From Prorocentrum cordatum (lineage: Eukaryota > Sar > Dinophyceae > Prorocentrales > Prorocentraceae), in assembly GCA_963575745.1 (NCBI GenBank), contig CAUYUJ010012091.1, positions 375,604-400,603 on the forward strand: a stretch of DNA of 25,000 bases. Direction: 5' to 3'. A model generated the notes under the pieces. That model searched no databases and had not been told where the DNA came from. It saw nothing but the letters and a program-made list of their open reading frames with translations. Below are positions 15,869-24,007 of this stretch, piece after piece. Made by a program: the position numbers and the translations under genes. Position 1 is the first letter of the stretch; the number at the start of each line of letters is the position of its first letter.

Positions 15869-16032
15869 GACATAACTACATACGCAGACAGAACGACAGA
15901 CATACCGACCGAGACCGAAACATTGAGCGTGGGGGATAGGTGTAGATAGACACATACATTGGCGGGGGGAAATGGGCACTGGTGGCAAGAAGGCAAGAGG
16001 GCACGCAGGGGGGCATCGCAATCTGCCCATAG

Positions 16033-16234
16033 GATATGGTGGCACGGGAGCCCCAAAATGTACGCCACATTCGTTGACGAGACGTTGAACATGCTCCTGC
16101 GAGATTGTGCGCGTTTCGCTCACCACAGCACCTTTGAGCGCAGGATTTTCAGTTTGCTAGAACTCGTGTCACGGTTAAACATATCGCCGTGGATACACGC
16201 TCGCCCATGGCTTCAACTGGTGGCGGCCTGGTGA
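16033..16234 (+). CDS. DDE-transposase-like protein, C-terminal exon
   Basis: After CTGCCCATAG the frame reads IWWHGSPKMYATFVDETLNM, then LLRDCARFAHHSTFERRIFS and LLELVSRLNISPW, ending with TGA at 16232-16234. The Y-A-T-F-V-D-E-x-L-N element is the most characteristic part of this family. The Glu (codon 16079-16081) is my candidate for the third acidic residue of a DDE triad, after the Asp residues in the first exon; this is inference. The last 28 bases overlap the methyltransferase-like ORF, which starts in another frame at 16207. Confidence 0.65.
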
Positions 16235-16758
16235 CCGTGCTGATCGCAGTGTTATTGAGTAGCGCTCAGTGCGCTCCTCTTCCAGAGTGCGCTAATGGAA
16301 TGCAGTGGGCACAATCAGTCGCGATTTCACTTGACAACGAAGGATGTCCAATCAAAGTTCAGACTGCCGACGATAGCAACATTATGCTCCATGCTATCGT
16401 TGACCGCACAAACCGCATGTTGGACATCATTCCTAGAGAGGCGCACTTCGTGGAGATGTTCTCTGGCGCCGCATGTGCATCGCGCATGGTAGCATCGCAT
16501 TCACGCGCTCGTGTTTACACGTTTGACAGGGTCGATTCTCCTGGACAAGACGCCTGTAAACTTGTTGGTATGGCCTACGCTGTCTGGCTTACCGCTGCAC
16601 TCGTCGTGAATGGGTGTATTCACTTCAGCCCCCAGTGCAGCACTTGGGTTGCATTGAGTCGCCGAAGTAGTCAGAGGTCCAGCTCAGACGTGTTTGGCAA
16701 CACCGACAGAGTCGACATTATCGAAGCCAACCATGTGGGTCTGCTCATGTTGGAAGGG
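16207..16758 (+). CDS. Methyltransferase-like protein fragment
   Basis: The ATG at 16207 gives MASTGGGLVTVLIAVLLSSA, which looks like a signal peptide, followed by AQCAPLPE; an in-frame GTG at 16189 is an alternative start. From about residue 75 the protein reads HFVEMFSGAACASRMVASHS, then VYTFDRVDSPGQDACKLVGM, IHFSPQCSTWVALSRRSSQR and DRVDIIEANHVGLLM. F-S-G-A-x-x-x-S followed by an acidic strand end (FD) and P-x-C-S-x-W resembles motifs I and IV of cytosine-5 DNA methyltransferases; I associate this arrangement with a dinoflagellate-expanded family. The usual P-C dipeptide is P-Q-C here, so activity is doubtful. The frame runs into the GGCGAC array at 16764, and the expected downstream part is not found, so the gene is truncated or spliced to an exon I cannot see. 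Confidence 0.5.
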
Positions 16759-16763
16759 AGGGG

Positions 16764-16845
16764 GCGGCGGCGACGGCGACGGCGACGGCGACCGCGACGG
16801 CGACGATGACAGCGATAGCGACGGCGACGGCGACGGCCACGATGA

Positions 16846-16876
<31 letters not shown>

Positions 16877-16944
16877 CACGATGACGACGACGACGATGAC
16901 GGCGGCGGCGGCGGCGGCGACGGCGACGGCGACGGAGGCGGCGA

Positions 16945-16984
<40 letters not shown>

Positions 16985-16990
16985 ATCGAC
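16764..16990. repeat. GGCGAC hexanucleotide array
   Basis: Over 220 bases of GGCGAC with GATGAC and GGC variants. It directly follows the methyltransferase-like ORF and appears to interrupt it. The resulting Gly-Asp, Arg-Arg and Ala-Thr runs in the + frames are artefacts. Confidence 0.9.
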
Positions 16991-17150
16991 GGCGTCCCAT
17001 CGTCCTTTTTGCCCTCAGCGTTCTCATTATCCCTCTCTCCCTCCGTGCTCTCTGTGGCCCTCGCCCGCCAATTGACTCCTCTTGGAGGGGGTGGGGTTCC
17101 CCGCATGGCGCATCGAAGATAGTTGGCTCGTCGTCGTCTTCGACGTAGTC

Positions 17151-17256
17151 GGAAGAGGAGGAGGATGATGATGATGATGAGGAGGAGGAGGAGGATGAGG
17201 AGGGGGAGGAGGAGGAGGAGATGGAGGAGGAGGAGGAGGAGGAGGGGGAGAGAAGG
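17151..17256. repeat. GGA/GAT purine-rich array
   Basis: GGAGGAGGAT and GATGAT words for about 100 bases, between the methyltransferase-like fragment and the next gene. Confidence 0.85.
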
Positions 17257-17343
17257 ACCCCCCTTTGTATAAGTAGAGCTGATCGGGCTCGGAGCGGGCC
17301 TACTAGCTGGTAGCCGACCGCCCTCCACGAGCGGCAGAGGGCG

Positions 17344-17603
17344 ATGGTGGGCGTCGACAGCGCCGGCGAGAGCGACATCTCGCACAGAGGCGATGCGTTC
17401 CCTTCATTTTCTTCTTTCGTCCAATACCATCCGTGCCACCCCTCATCCGATAGGCGGCAATGCGAGGTGGCGCGGCAGCGGGAGGTCTCGGAGGCGGCGA
17501 GGGGCTTCGGGCGGCAGGCGGAGGCGCAGTCGGCGGAGGAGGGCCCTGTCGAGCGGGTGCTCGAGGTGCCCAGCAGAGATGCGCCGAGGAGGCAGCGGCG
17601 ACG
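17344..17603 (+). CDS. Gene D, first block (Glu/Arg-rich)
   Basis: The frame from ATG 17344 (MVGVDSAGESDISHRG) has very strong G/C-ending codons in two parts: 17344-17390 and 17461-17603 (CEVARQREVSEAARGFGRQA, then EEGPVERVLEVPSRDAPRRQ). The pyrimidine-rich middle, ending CCGATAG, may be a short intron that happens to keep the frame. It ends at a GTAGGC donor at 17604 in phase 2. A 37-nt intron to 17640 would restore the frame of the next block; a one-base frame break is the alternative. The protein is not recognised. Confidence 0.4.
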
Positions 17604-17640
17604 GTAGGCCTCGAAATAAGTTCATCTTGCTGGCTGACAG

Positions 17641-18600
17641 AAACCCTTTCCTGGAACACTTCCCAGAAGCAATGGGCATGGTATGGCAAGCCAGGCGTGA
17701 CCGCGAAGCAAGAGAGAACATCGCGAAGCAGAGCATCGACACGCACAAAGATGATCGCGCGAGGAGAGGTCAGAAGAGCAGAGGTGGCCAATCCTTACGC
17801 CGCGACTCACTCGACTCGGAGCTCGACGCGGAGATGCAGACGGCGGGGGCGGCAGCGAGGGCAGATGATACTGCAAGGGCTGCAGGAGGAGAGGCTCGGC
17901 GAGGAGCAGGAGAGAGGGCGAGCCAGCGGCGCAGCGCGAGGGGCAAGACCGAGGGCAGGGCAGAGGGAAGCGGTTCATGCGGAGAGGGCAGAGGCCTGAG
18001 AGGACAGAGGTCGCGATCACCCCCAGCGAAGGAGAAGCCGAAGCAAAAGCCGAAGCTTACAGCGCCCGCCAGTTCAAGCCCCAACGCCTTGCGCACGATC
18101 GTCAGTGGGCGGATAAGACATCAGGAGAGCGAGGCAGCCACAGCTAAACGTGACGAAGCGCAGGTTGCTGAGGAACGAGTACTATCGCCTACATCTCCTG
18201 TGCCAGCGCAGATGGTTTCTCCATCCAGCTCTCCTGCGCGGTAGACATCTTTACCTACGGTGCCTCCATCTCCTACGCTTTCTGCTTCGATGCCGAAGAC
18301 GTGCAGCACGCCACCTGCTACGTCGCCTCCAACGTTGTCGCCAGTGGGAGCGAACGCCGAGAGAAGGCATGGCGAAGAGGAAGAGGAGAAGAAGGAGGAG
18401 GAGGAGGAGGAGGAGGAGGAGGAGGCGAGCGAGGTAGAGGAGAAGAATGAGGACAAGGGTGAGGCGGAGGAGACGGAGGATAACGCCCGAGGTGGCAGAG
18501 GAGGGGGCGGCGCCGCGGGGCGCAGAGAGTGGGCGATGGTGCACAACGCCACCGATGTGATTGCCAGCCTCAGGCTCGCTGATATCCCTAATCTTAGTTT
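17641..18600 (+). CDS. Gene D, main block: charged low-complexity protein with an in-frame TAG
   Basis: This reads RNPFLEHFPEAMGMVWQARR, then a Ser/Arg/Glu-rich region (RRDSLDSELDAEMQTAGAAA), a Lys/Pro-rich stretch (RSRSPPAKEKPKQKPKLT) and a Pro/Ser/Thr-rich stretch to TAG at 18242-18244. The same frame continues beyond the TAG with the same Pro/Ser/Thr composition (TVPPSPTLSASMPKTCSTPP), a poly-Glu block (18377-18424), EVEEKNEDKGEAEETEDNA and a more folded-looking EWAMVHNATDVIASLRLADI. So the TAG looks like a disruption of one coding sequence, or a site where splicing removes it. SR/KP-rich composition suggests a nuclear protein; this is inference. Confidence 0.45.
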
Positions 18601-18609
18601 CTCTGCTCC

Positions 18610-18799
18610 TCGTCGTCGTCCTCCTCATCCTCCTCCTCCTCCTCCTCATCATCCTACCCCCCCTGGACCTCCTCACCATCCTTCCTCGTCATTCTCTTGG
18701 TTTTTATCCTCGGCCTCCTCAGCATTCTCCTCCTCCTCCTCCTCCTGCTCCTCCTCCTCCTCCTCCTCCTCACCATCATCATCATCGTCACCATCATCC

Positions 18800-18832
<33 letters not shown>

Positions 18833-18842
18833 GCAGCATCAG

Positions 18843-18883
<41 letters not shown>

Positions 18884-19117
18884 CTTCCACCTTAATTCCA
18901 TATTCCCCTCTCCACATATCCCGTTCCTCGCCCTCGTCCTCCTCCGCTCCCCTCTCATCCTTCCTCGCACTCCGCCTCCGCCTCTTCCTCCCCCAGCTCC
19001 TCATACTCCTTCTCCCTCCTCCTCCTCCTCCTCCTCCTCATCCTCCTCCTCGTCCTCCTCCTCCTCCTCCCCGCCCCCCTCGTCCTCCTCCTTGCCCTCG
19101 CCCTCGCCCTCGCCCTT

Positions 19118-19177
<60 letters not shown>

Positions 19178-19230
19178 CTCCTCCTCCTCCCCCTCCTCCG
19201 CCTCCTCCTCCTCCTCCTCTTCACCGTCGC
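18610..19230. repeat. CCT, ATC and GTC trinucleotide arrays
   Basis: A compound microsatellite block. CCT/TCC tracts flank an ATC/CAT array (18774-18881) and a GTC array (19118-19177). It would form most of the intron between gene D blocks ending near 18600 and starting at 19272. Poly-His, poly-Ile and poly-Ser frames here are artefacts. Confidence 0.9.
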
Positions 19231-19271
19231 CCCCCCTTGCTTGCCCCGTCACCCGTCGCCTCCTCCGACAG

Positions 19272-19404
19272 GCAAGGGATGTCGCTCGAGGGCGCGATCA
19301 GGGCGGCGAGGATGGCCGAACTCGCTCGAGGCGGCGAGTCGCGACGCCAGAGGTCGAGGCGGAGGAGGCGGCAACGCTGCACGGAGGCAGGCGCCGACGT
19401 GTGA
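19272..19404 (+). CDS. Gene D, possible terminal exon
   Basis: The polypyrimidine block ends at CCTCCTCCGACAG (19259-19271). The frame then reads QGMSLEGAIRAARMAELARG and an Arg-rich stretch ending CTEAGADV with TGA at 19402-19404. The amphipathic helix-like start and Arg-rich body agree with the style of gene D. Two other frames are also open, so the frame choice rests on the peptide quality. The joining phase to the previous block is not resolved. Confidence 0.35.
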
Positions 19405-20275
19405 GAGGGGCGAGGAGGTCGGCGGACGGCGCGGCACACGCCCCCAACGCGGTGCTGTCCGCACCGCTCGTGCGTGGAATTGATTGCTCTCCTCCTCCAC
19501 CCTATCCTCCTTTCCTGGTGTTCAGTCCTCTCCTGTGCCTTTCCTGTGTGATCCCATCGGGCCGTATTGTGATATCTGGGCGCCACTTGGAGCCGCCGTG
19601 GAGCCATCGAGGGCCACGTGGATCAATCTCGGGGCCATTCCTTTGGGCCGTCCGTGGTATTTTGGGGCAATGTTGAATCGCAGTGGTGTCCATCCTGGGT
19701 TTCCCCATACGTAACTGCCAAAGTCAGGGCTTGCACTCCAATGCATTCCAATGTAAATCCAATGCAATTCCAACGCGCCTCGCACCGTCATTTTCACTAT
19801 TGTCAAACCTCCTATCCCTCCATGTAATTCGTCGCACGCACAGTTGCCGCATGACATGCATCCACGTGGTTATTACTTGTGAATGCGATGACAATGCGAA
19901 CTGAATCGGATTGGCGCATGCCTTGCGTACGCTGCACGTTCGAGCGCAAAGCGCAAAGTTCCAGGCTGCGAGGACATGCAGCGTTCGGTTCGCTTTGCTC
20001 GTCGATGTAAGATGTAATCGTACGTGGCGCATGTGCGTACTTGCGCGCTGTAACGTCGGTGCGAACGTCGTTTCGCCCGCATTGTCGCCCGATGCCCGTA
20101 TCCACCAGTGACGTCATCGGGGATACGAGTGCTTGCGAGTCGCCGTTAGGCATTACAGAGGTACATGCGCACGCGGTGTCACGATTCTTTATTAACAACG
20201 TGCGATGTCTGAAACGAGGGGCGGGATGACGATGATGAGCGGGAGGGTGATACTGACAAATGTGATCGGAAGACT
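19405..20275. other. Intergenic region of lower GC, no supported gene
   Basis: Base composition moves towards 50% GC. Short open frames occur on both strands, but none has sustained codon bias. It holds the short-motif array at 19736-19776 and ends in the GGA array. Confidence 0.4.
19736..19776 (+). repeat. TTCCAATGCA array (short-motif family, copy 7)
   Basis: Four words: CTCCAATGCA, TTCCAATGTAA, ATCCAATGCAA and TTCCAACGCG. It is closely similar to the array at 15620-15660, base for base over most of its length. Confidence 0.75.
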
Positions 20276-20515
20276 AGGAGGAGGAGGCGGATGATGAAGG
20301 AGGAGGAGGAGGAGGAGGAGGAGGATGGAGGAGGGGAGGAGGGGAAGGAGGAGGAGGAGGAGTAGGAGAGAGGATGAAGGAGGAGGAGGAGAGGAGGAGG
20401 AGGAGAGAGGGGGGAATATGAGGAGGGAGACGACGAGAGTAAGGAGGAGGAAGAGGAGGAGCAAGAGGAGGAGTGGAGGAGAGGAGGATGAGGAGGAGGA
20501 GGATCGAGGAGGAGG
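20276..20515. repeat. GGA/AGG polypurine array
   Basis: About 240 bases of GGAGGA words with some AGAG and GGGA variants. The + strand is almost pure purine. Poly-Ser/Pro/Leu frames on the minus strand are artefacts. Confidence 0.9.
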
Positions 20516-20559
20516 CGGGTCACCAACTTCCAGGAGGCCATGAGCAAGCGAGGCGCACG

Positions 20560-20842
20560 TAGCATGCGTTTTCGTCCGCGACGCACTTCGACAGCTTGAC
20601 TTTACACTGAACGCCCCATATATACACACATATAGATACATATTTATTTATTTTTATATATATATATATCGCATACCATTGCGAGGGGAGGGAGGTTGAA
20701 TGAATGGAACTGTATGAAAAGGAACTTGCATGCGCTCTGGTTGAAAACAACACAGAACACAACATGTTACATTTAAAACAAAATATCACTGAAACCAAGC
20801 GTGCCAAGGCAAAGTCGGACTTCATAAAAATGAAGTTGCTGC
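20560..20842. other. AT-rich island before the retroelement
   Basis: An abrupt AT-rich segment with (TA)n at 20657-20670 and T-runs. The frame from 20704 (MELYEKELACALVENNTEHN) is open but its codons are unlike the surrounding genes. The composition changes sharply back to GC-rich at about 20870, which may mark the left boundary of the retroelement or its untranslated leader. Confidence 0.5.
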
Positions 20843-23199
20843 GTGGACTTCAAAAACAACGGTCTTCGGACCAGAGGGCTGGCGCATCGTGCCCGGGCCG
20901 CGCATCGCACGCCCAGGCGGCGCAGCCGTCGGGGGATCGCGCAGCGGCCCCCCCTGCGCCGGCTGCGCGACTGCTGCCAGGACAGCCAGACCACGATCCG
21001 CACGACCGGGCAAGGGTTTTGCCGCACCCTCTCCCGCGGCACGGCGGATCCCAGCGCGCGGGGGCGGAGGTCCGCAGAGGACAGGGTCTTCACGGCAGGT
21101 CTGCGCAACCCCGCACAAGTGGTGTCTCAGTGGCCGGAGCTGCGCCAGACAATGGCAAGGGTGAGAGCCGCCCTACTCTCAGTGCGCGCGGGGCTGCGGG
21201 AGCTCTGGGGCCTTGCAGGGGCGTGCGGGGAACGCCGGGCACGGGCGCCGCCGTCAGAGGCGGCCGTTGACCTTGCGCGTCGGGCCGTCGGCGCCGCGCT
21301 TGGCCTCGACCGGCGAGCCGTGGGCGAGCGCCATCCGTCGCCCCCTCTCCGCCACCGCGTGCAAGCCGTGCTCAGGCAGTCCCATGACACGGACACGCAC
21401 GTGGGGGCCTGGCTACAGCACGGCGCGCCCATGGGAATTGTGCAGGAGGTCGCTCCTGGAGGGCACTTCCTCCTGGCGCCGTCGCCTGCTGTCCTGTCGC
21501 CCGAGGAGCTGGAAGGCGTCTTTGAGTACGGCGGCAACCATGGCTCTTTCCAGGCAACTTTTGACGATGAGCCAGTTCCTCCAACGCATGCTCTGATCCG
21601 GGAGCACCTGGAGAAGGGATTTGGCACAGAGTTCCTTTCGCGGGCGGACGCTGAAAGGCATCGCGGGCACACCTACCCAGCGCCGCTGGGGAATATCAGC
21701 AAGCGCTGCCGCACTGGGGTCTGGAAGCACAGAATCATCCAAGATCTTAAGGTGAACTGCGTGAACAGGGCAGCTTCCGCGTGGGAGCGCGTCGTGCTCC
21801 CGCGCGGCATCGACCACGCGGTGGACCTGGCGAACCTATCGTCGTCGGAGAACCACGTGGAAGTCGTCGTCCTGGACTTCGTGGATGCCTTCATGGCCAT
21901 GCCGCTCCACGAGGACGAGAAGCCGTGCAACTGCGCATGTCCTACATCGTCTGGAACGTCTTGGGCTTCGGCGGCAAGAGCAACCCCTTGGTGCACAGCC
22001 GGTTCGGCAGCTTCGCCGCCCGCGCCGCGCAGGCCATCGCTTCCGCAGGCGCGTTCAGGCTCCAGCTCTATGTCGACGACCCTGTCATGGCGGCCGCGGG
22101 GCCGCCGACCGCGTGCGAGCTGGAGTTCGACCTGGTGCTGCTTTGGTGGCTGGTCCTCGGGCTCCGCCTCGCCTGGTCGAAGGGCGCGCATGCTGGTGGC
22201 AAGGCTGCCGCGCTGGCACCCGGGGCTCCGGGCCCCGCGCCAGTGGCATGCCACCAGTGGTTGGGAATAGCATACGCGACCTGGGCAGGTTGCTCTGCGA
22301 TGGCCCTGACATCCGAGTTCGTTGACGCGTTCCTGGAGTCGCTGCAGCCGTTCGCAGGCGGCGCGCCCTGCGCGCCCTTGGCGGCGGCGCGTTCCATCAC
22401 TGGCAAGGGCTCGCGCGCGGCGCAGGTAGTGCCGACTGCAGCACCTTTCGCCGCCATGCTCTGGGCCGCCCTCACCGCCAGCGCACGGGCCGTGGAAGAG
22501 GGTCGCCCGGAGGCCCCGCCAGGGCACGTGGCCGTCGCGCGCTTTCGGACAGCCGCGCGATGGTTCATGGCCCTCCTGTCCGAGCCGACGGACCTCGAGA
22601 GGGCGGGGCAGCCATGGCAGCCGCGAGGGCATGAGTGTCGTGTCTTTCCATTGCAGCGGATGGCACGGCCAGCGTCAGACGCGCAGGCCCTCCCGCCAGC
22701 GCCAGTGCTGGCGACCTTCGACGCATCGCCCTGGGGCGGCGGTGGTATCCTTTGGCGCGCCGCCGAGCCGGTGGAGTACTTCGTGGTCACGTGGGACTCC
22801 ACGATCCTCGCGTTGTTCGAGGCGGAGGCGGGTGTTTCACGCTGGCAATCGTTATGGGAATTCGTGACGCTGCTGTTGTGCCTCCTTCTCTGGGGGCGCC
22901 GCGCGGTGGACCATGTCCTGACGATCCAGGGTGACAACATCGCTGCTCCCCAGGACGGCCTCGCGATGAAGGGGCGCGGCCACATGCTGGATGTCGCGCG
23001 CGAGATCGCGCGGCGCAAAGCGCGCTACAACTGGACGTTCACGACAGCGCACATCCCCGCGGAGCTCAACGACGATGCTGACGCCTTGTCGAGGCTGACG
23101 GCTGTGCCGCCAAAGAAGCTGCCGGGGCGCTTACATTCGGTGCCACGGGCCTCGGTCCCATCGTGGCGCCAAGCGTTCCAGGCCATGCGGCCGCCGTGA
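20843..23199 (+). CDS. Reverse transcriptase-RNase H ORF of a DIRS-like retroelement (frame broken)
   Basis: The first frame runs 20843 to about 21940 and the second, one base out of register, from there to TGA at 23197-23199. The N-terminal start is uncertain. Recognisable parts: THVGAWLQHGAPMGI; the RT fingers region APLGNISKRCRTGVWKHRII with QDLKVNCVN; motif A VVLDFVDAFMAMPLHEDEK; after the break VWNVLGFGGKSNPLVHSR (motif B); YVDD at 22069-22080 (motif C). RNase H follows: DASPWGGGG (Asp 22720-22722), a Glu in LWEFV, QGDN (Asp 22933-22935) and AHIPAELNDDADALSRL. All four acidic catalytic positions are present. The frame break near 21930-21950 makes this copy non-functional unless it is an assembly error. 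The palindromic spacer and a recombinase-like ORF lie downstream. Confidence 0.8.
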
Positions 23200-23293
23200 T
23201 TTCCGCGGGGGAGCGTTTGCCGGGGCGCTTGCATTCGGTGCCGCGGGCCTCGGCCCCATCGCGGCACCAAGCGCCCCCGGCCATGCGGACGCC
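23121..23293. repeat. 98-nt tandem duplication at the end of the RNase H ORF
   Basis: The sequence from 23121 (GCCGGGGCGCTTACATTCGG) is repeated from 23219 with few changes over about 75 bases, a period of 98. The first copy is coding and contains the stop codon region; the second lies just after the stop and may be a relic of replication slippage. Confidence 0.7.
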
Positions 23294-23435
23294 TTCATTC
23301 CATAGTTTCGCTGTAACCGAGGGGTGCGTTTGAAAATGGCGCTGGGGAAAAGATGCCCTCCGGCCCCCCGTCGCGCCCCTTTTCGGGCCCCCTCCCCGAG
23401 ACGGCCCGGGCGCCGTGCCAGGGCACGCGGAGGCC

Positions 23436-23471
23436 GAATTCTGAGCGCCTCTGCATGCGCGCTCAGAATTC
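23436..23471. repeat. Perfect 13-bp inverted repeat
   Basis: GAATTCTGAGCGC at 23436-23448 and GCGCTCAGAATTC at 23459-23471 are exact reverse complements with a 10-nt loop. Confidence 0.85.
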
Positions 23472-23524
23472 CCTTGGGCGGCCCCGGCGGCCGCGTCTGG
23501 GCACCCGCCGCCGCCCGCGCCCGG

Positions 23525-23558
23525 TTTTCTGCAGAGTTTTTGAAAACTCTGCAGAAAA
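23525..23558. repeat. Perfect 16-bp inverted repeat
   Basis: TTTTCTGCAGAGTTTT at 23525-23540 and AAAACTCTGCAGAAAA at 23543-23558 are exact reverse complements separated by only two bases (TG). It would extrude as a cruciform or fold as a tight RNA hairpin. Confidence 0.9.
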
Positions 23559-24007
23559 TTGCGCGGGACATCCCCGCAAGTCTGGGGGGCCCTGGCCGAC
23601 CCTAGGTCTTCTGGCGGCGGAGGCGGGCCCCGGTGCGCCGCCGAGTTTGCAGTGGAAGGCCCCCGGGCGCCGCCCAGTTTTCAACTTAATTTTCCCCAGG
23701 GCGCATTCTGCGTGGAAAAATCAACACTTCCTGCGCGCCCTCAAAGTTTCAAAAAATGTATGTTTCGTCTGTTCGGCATTTTTTTGAAATTTCGTTGCCT
23801 GGCTGGATCAGGTGCGTTTTTGCATGCGAAAACCGCCCCCGGCGGATTCATCTTGAATACTGGGCGGGTGCCCCCCGGACGTCCCCGGCCCACCCTGGGC
23901 CTTTTTCGGCCCTCCCGAAATCGCCCGCTCGGGCACGCATCGACCTATTCGCAGCCATCGCTCCCCGCCCATTCCGCTCGTGACCCGAGCAGCCATCTCG
24001 GAGTCAA

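Larger units (their letters stand above)
14756..16032 (+). other. Putative 1.28-kb GA-AG intron with repeats and nested exons
   Basis: The intron would start GACAGC and end CCCATAG. The word AGGA is present at both junctions (CCAGGACAGC and CATAGGATATGG). It contains a CCT/TCC tract (14797-15030), two small coding-like exons (15233-15298 and 15450-15613), a TTCCAATGCA array (15620-15660), CA-rich sequence and an (AG)n run (15808-15865). The join is supported by matching phase and by protein continuity across it. Confidence 0.45.
23200..24007. other. Spacer between the RT-RH and recombinase ORFs
   Basis: About 800 bases with no coherent coding frame. It contains the second copy of the 98-nt repeat, two strong palindromes and a T/A-richer part (23680-23830) with AAATTT-type words. 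It may be the internal non-coding region of the retroelement, or the edge of a nested insertion. Confidence 0.4.

Noticed and set aside
18697-19252. Poly-Ile, poly-His, poly-Met and poly-Ser ORFs
   Set aside because: Direct translations of ATC, GTC and CCT arrays in different frames and strands.
20657-20670. TATA-box promoter at the (TA)n run
   Set aside because: A simple TA repeat in an AT-rich island; dinoflagellate promoters are not known to rely on a canonical TATA box, and nothing else supports it.
21127-23018. Minus-strand ORFs opposite the RT-RNase H region
   Set aside because: Shadows of G/C-rich third positions; the + strand has clear RT and RNase H motifs.
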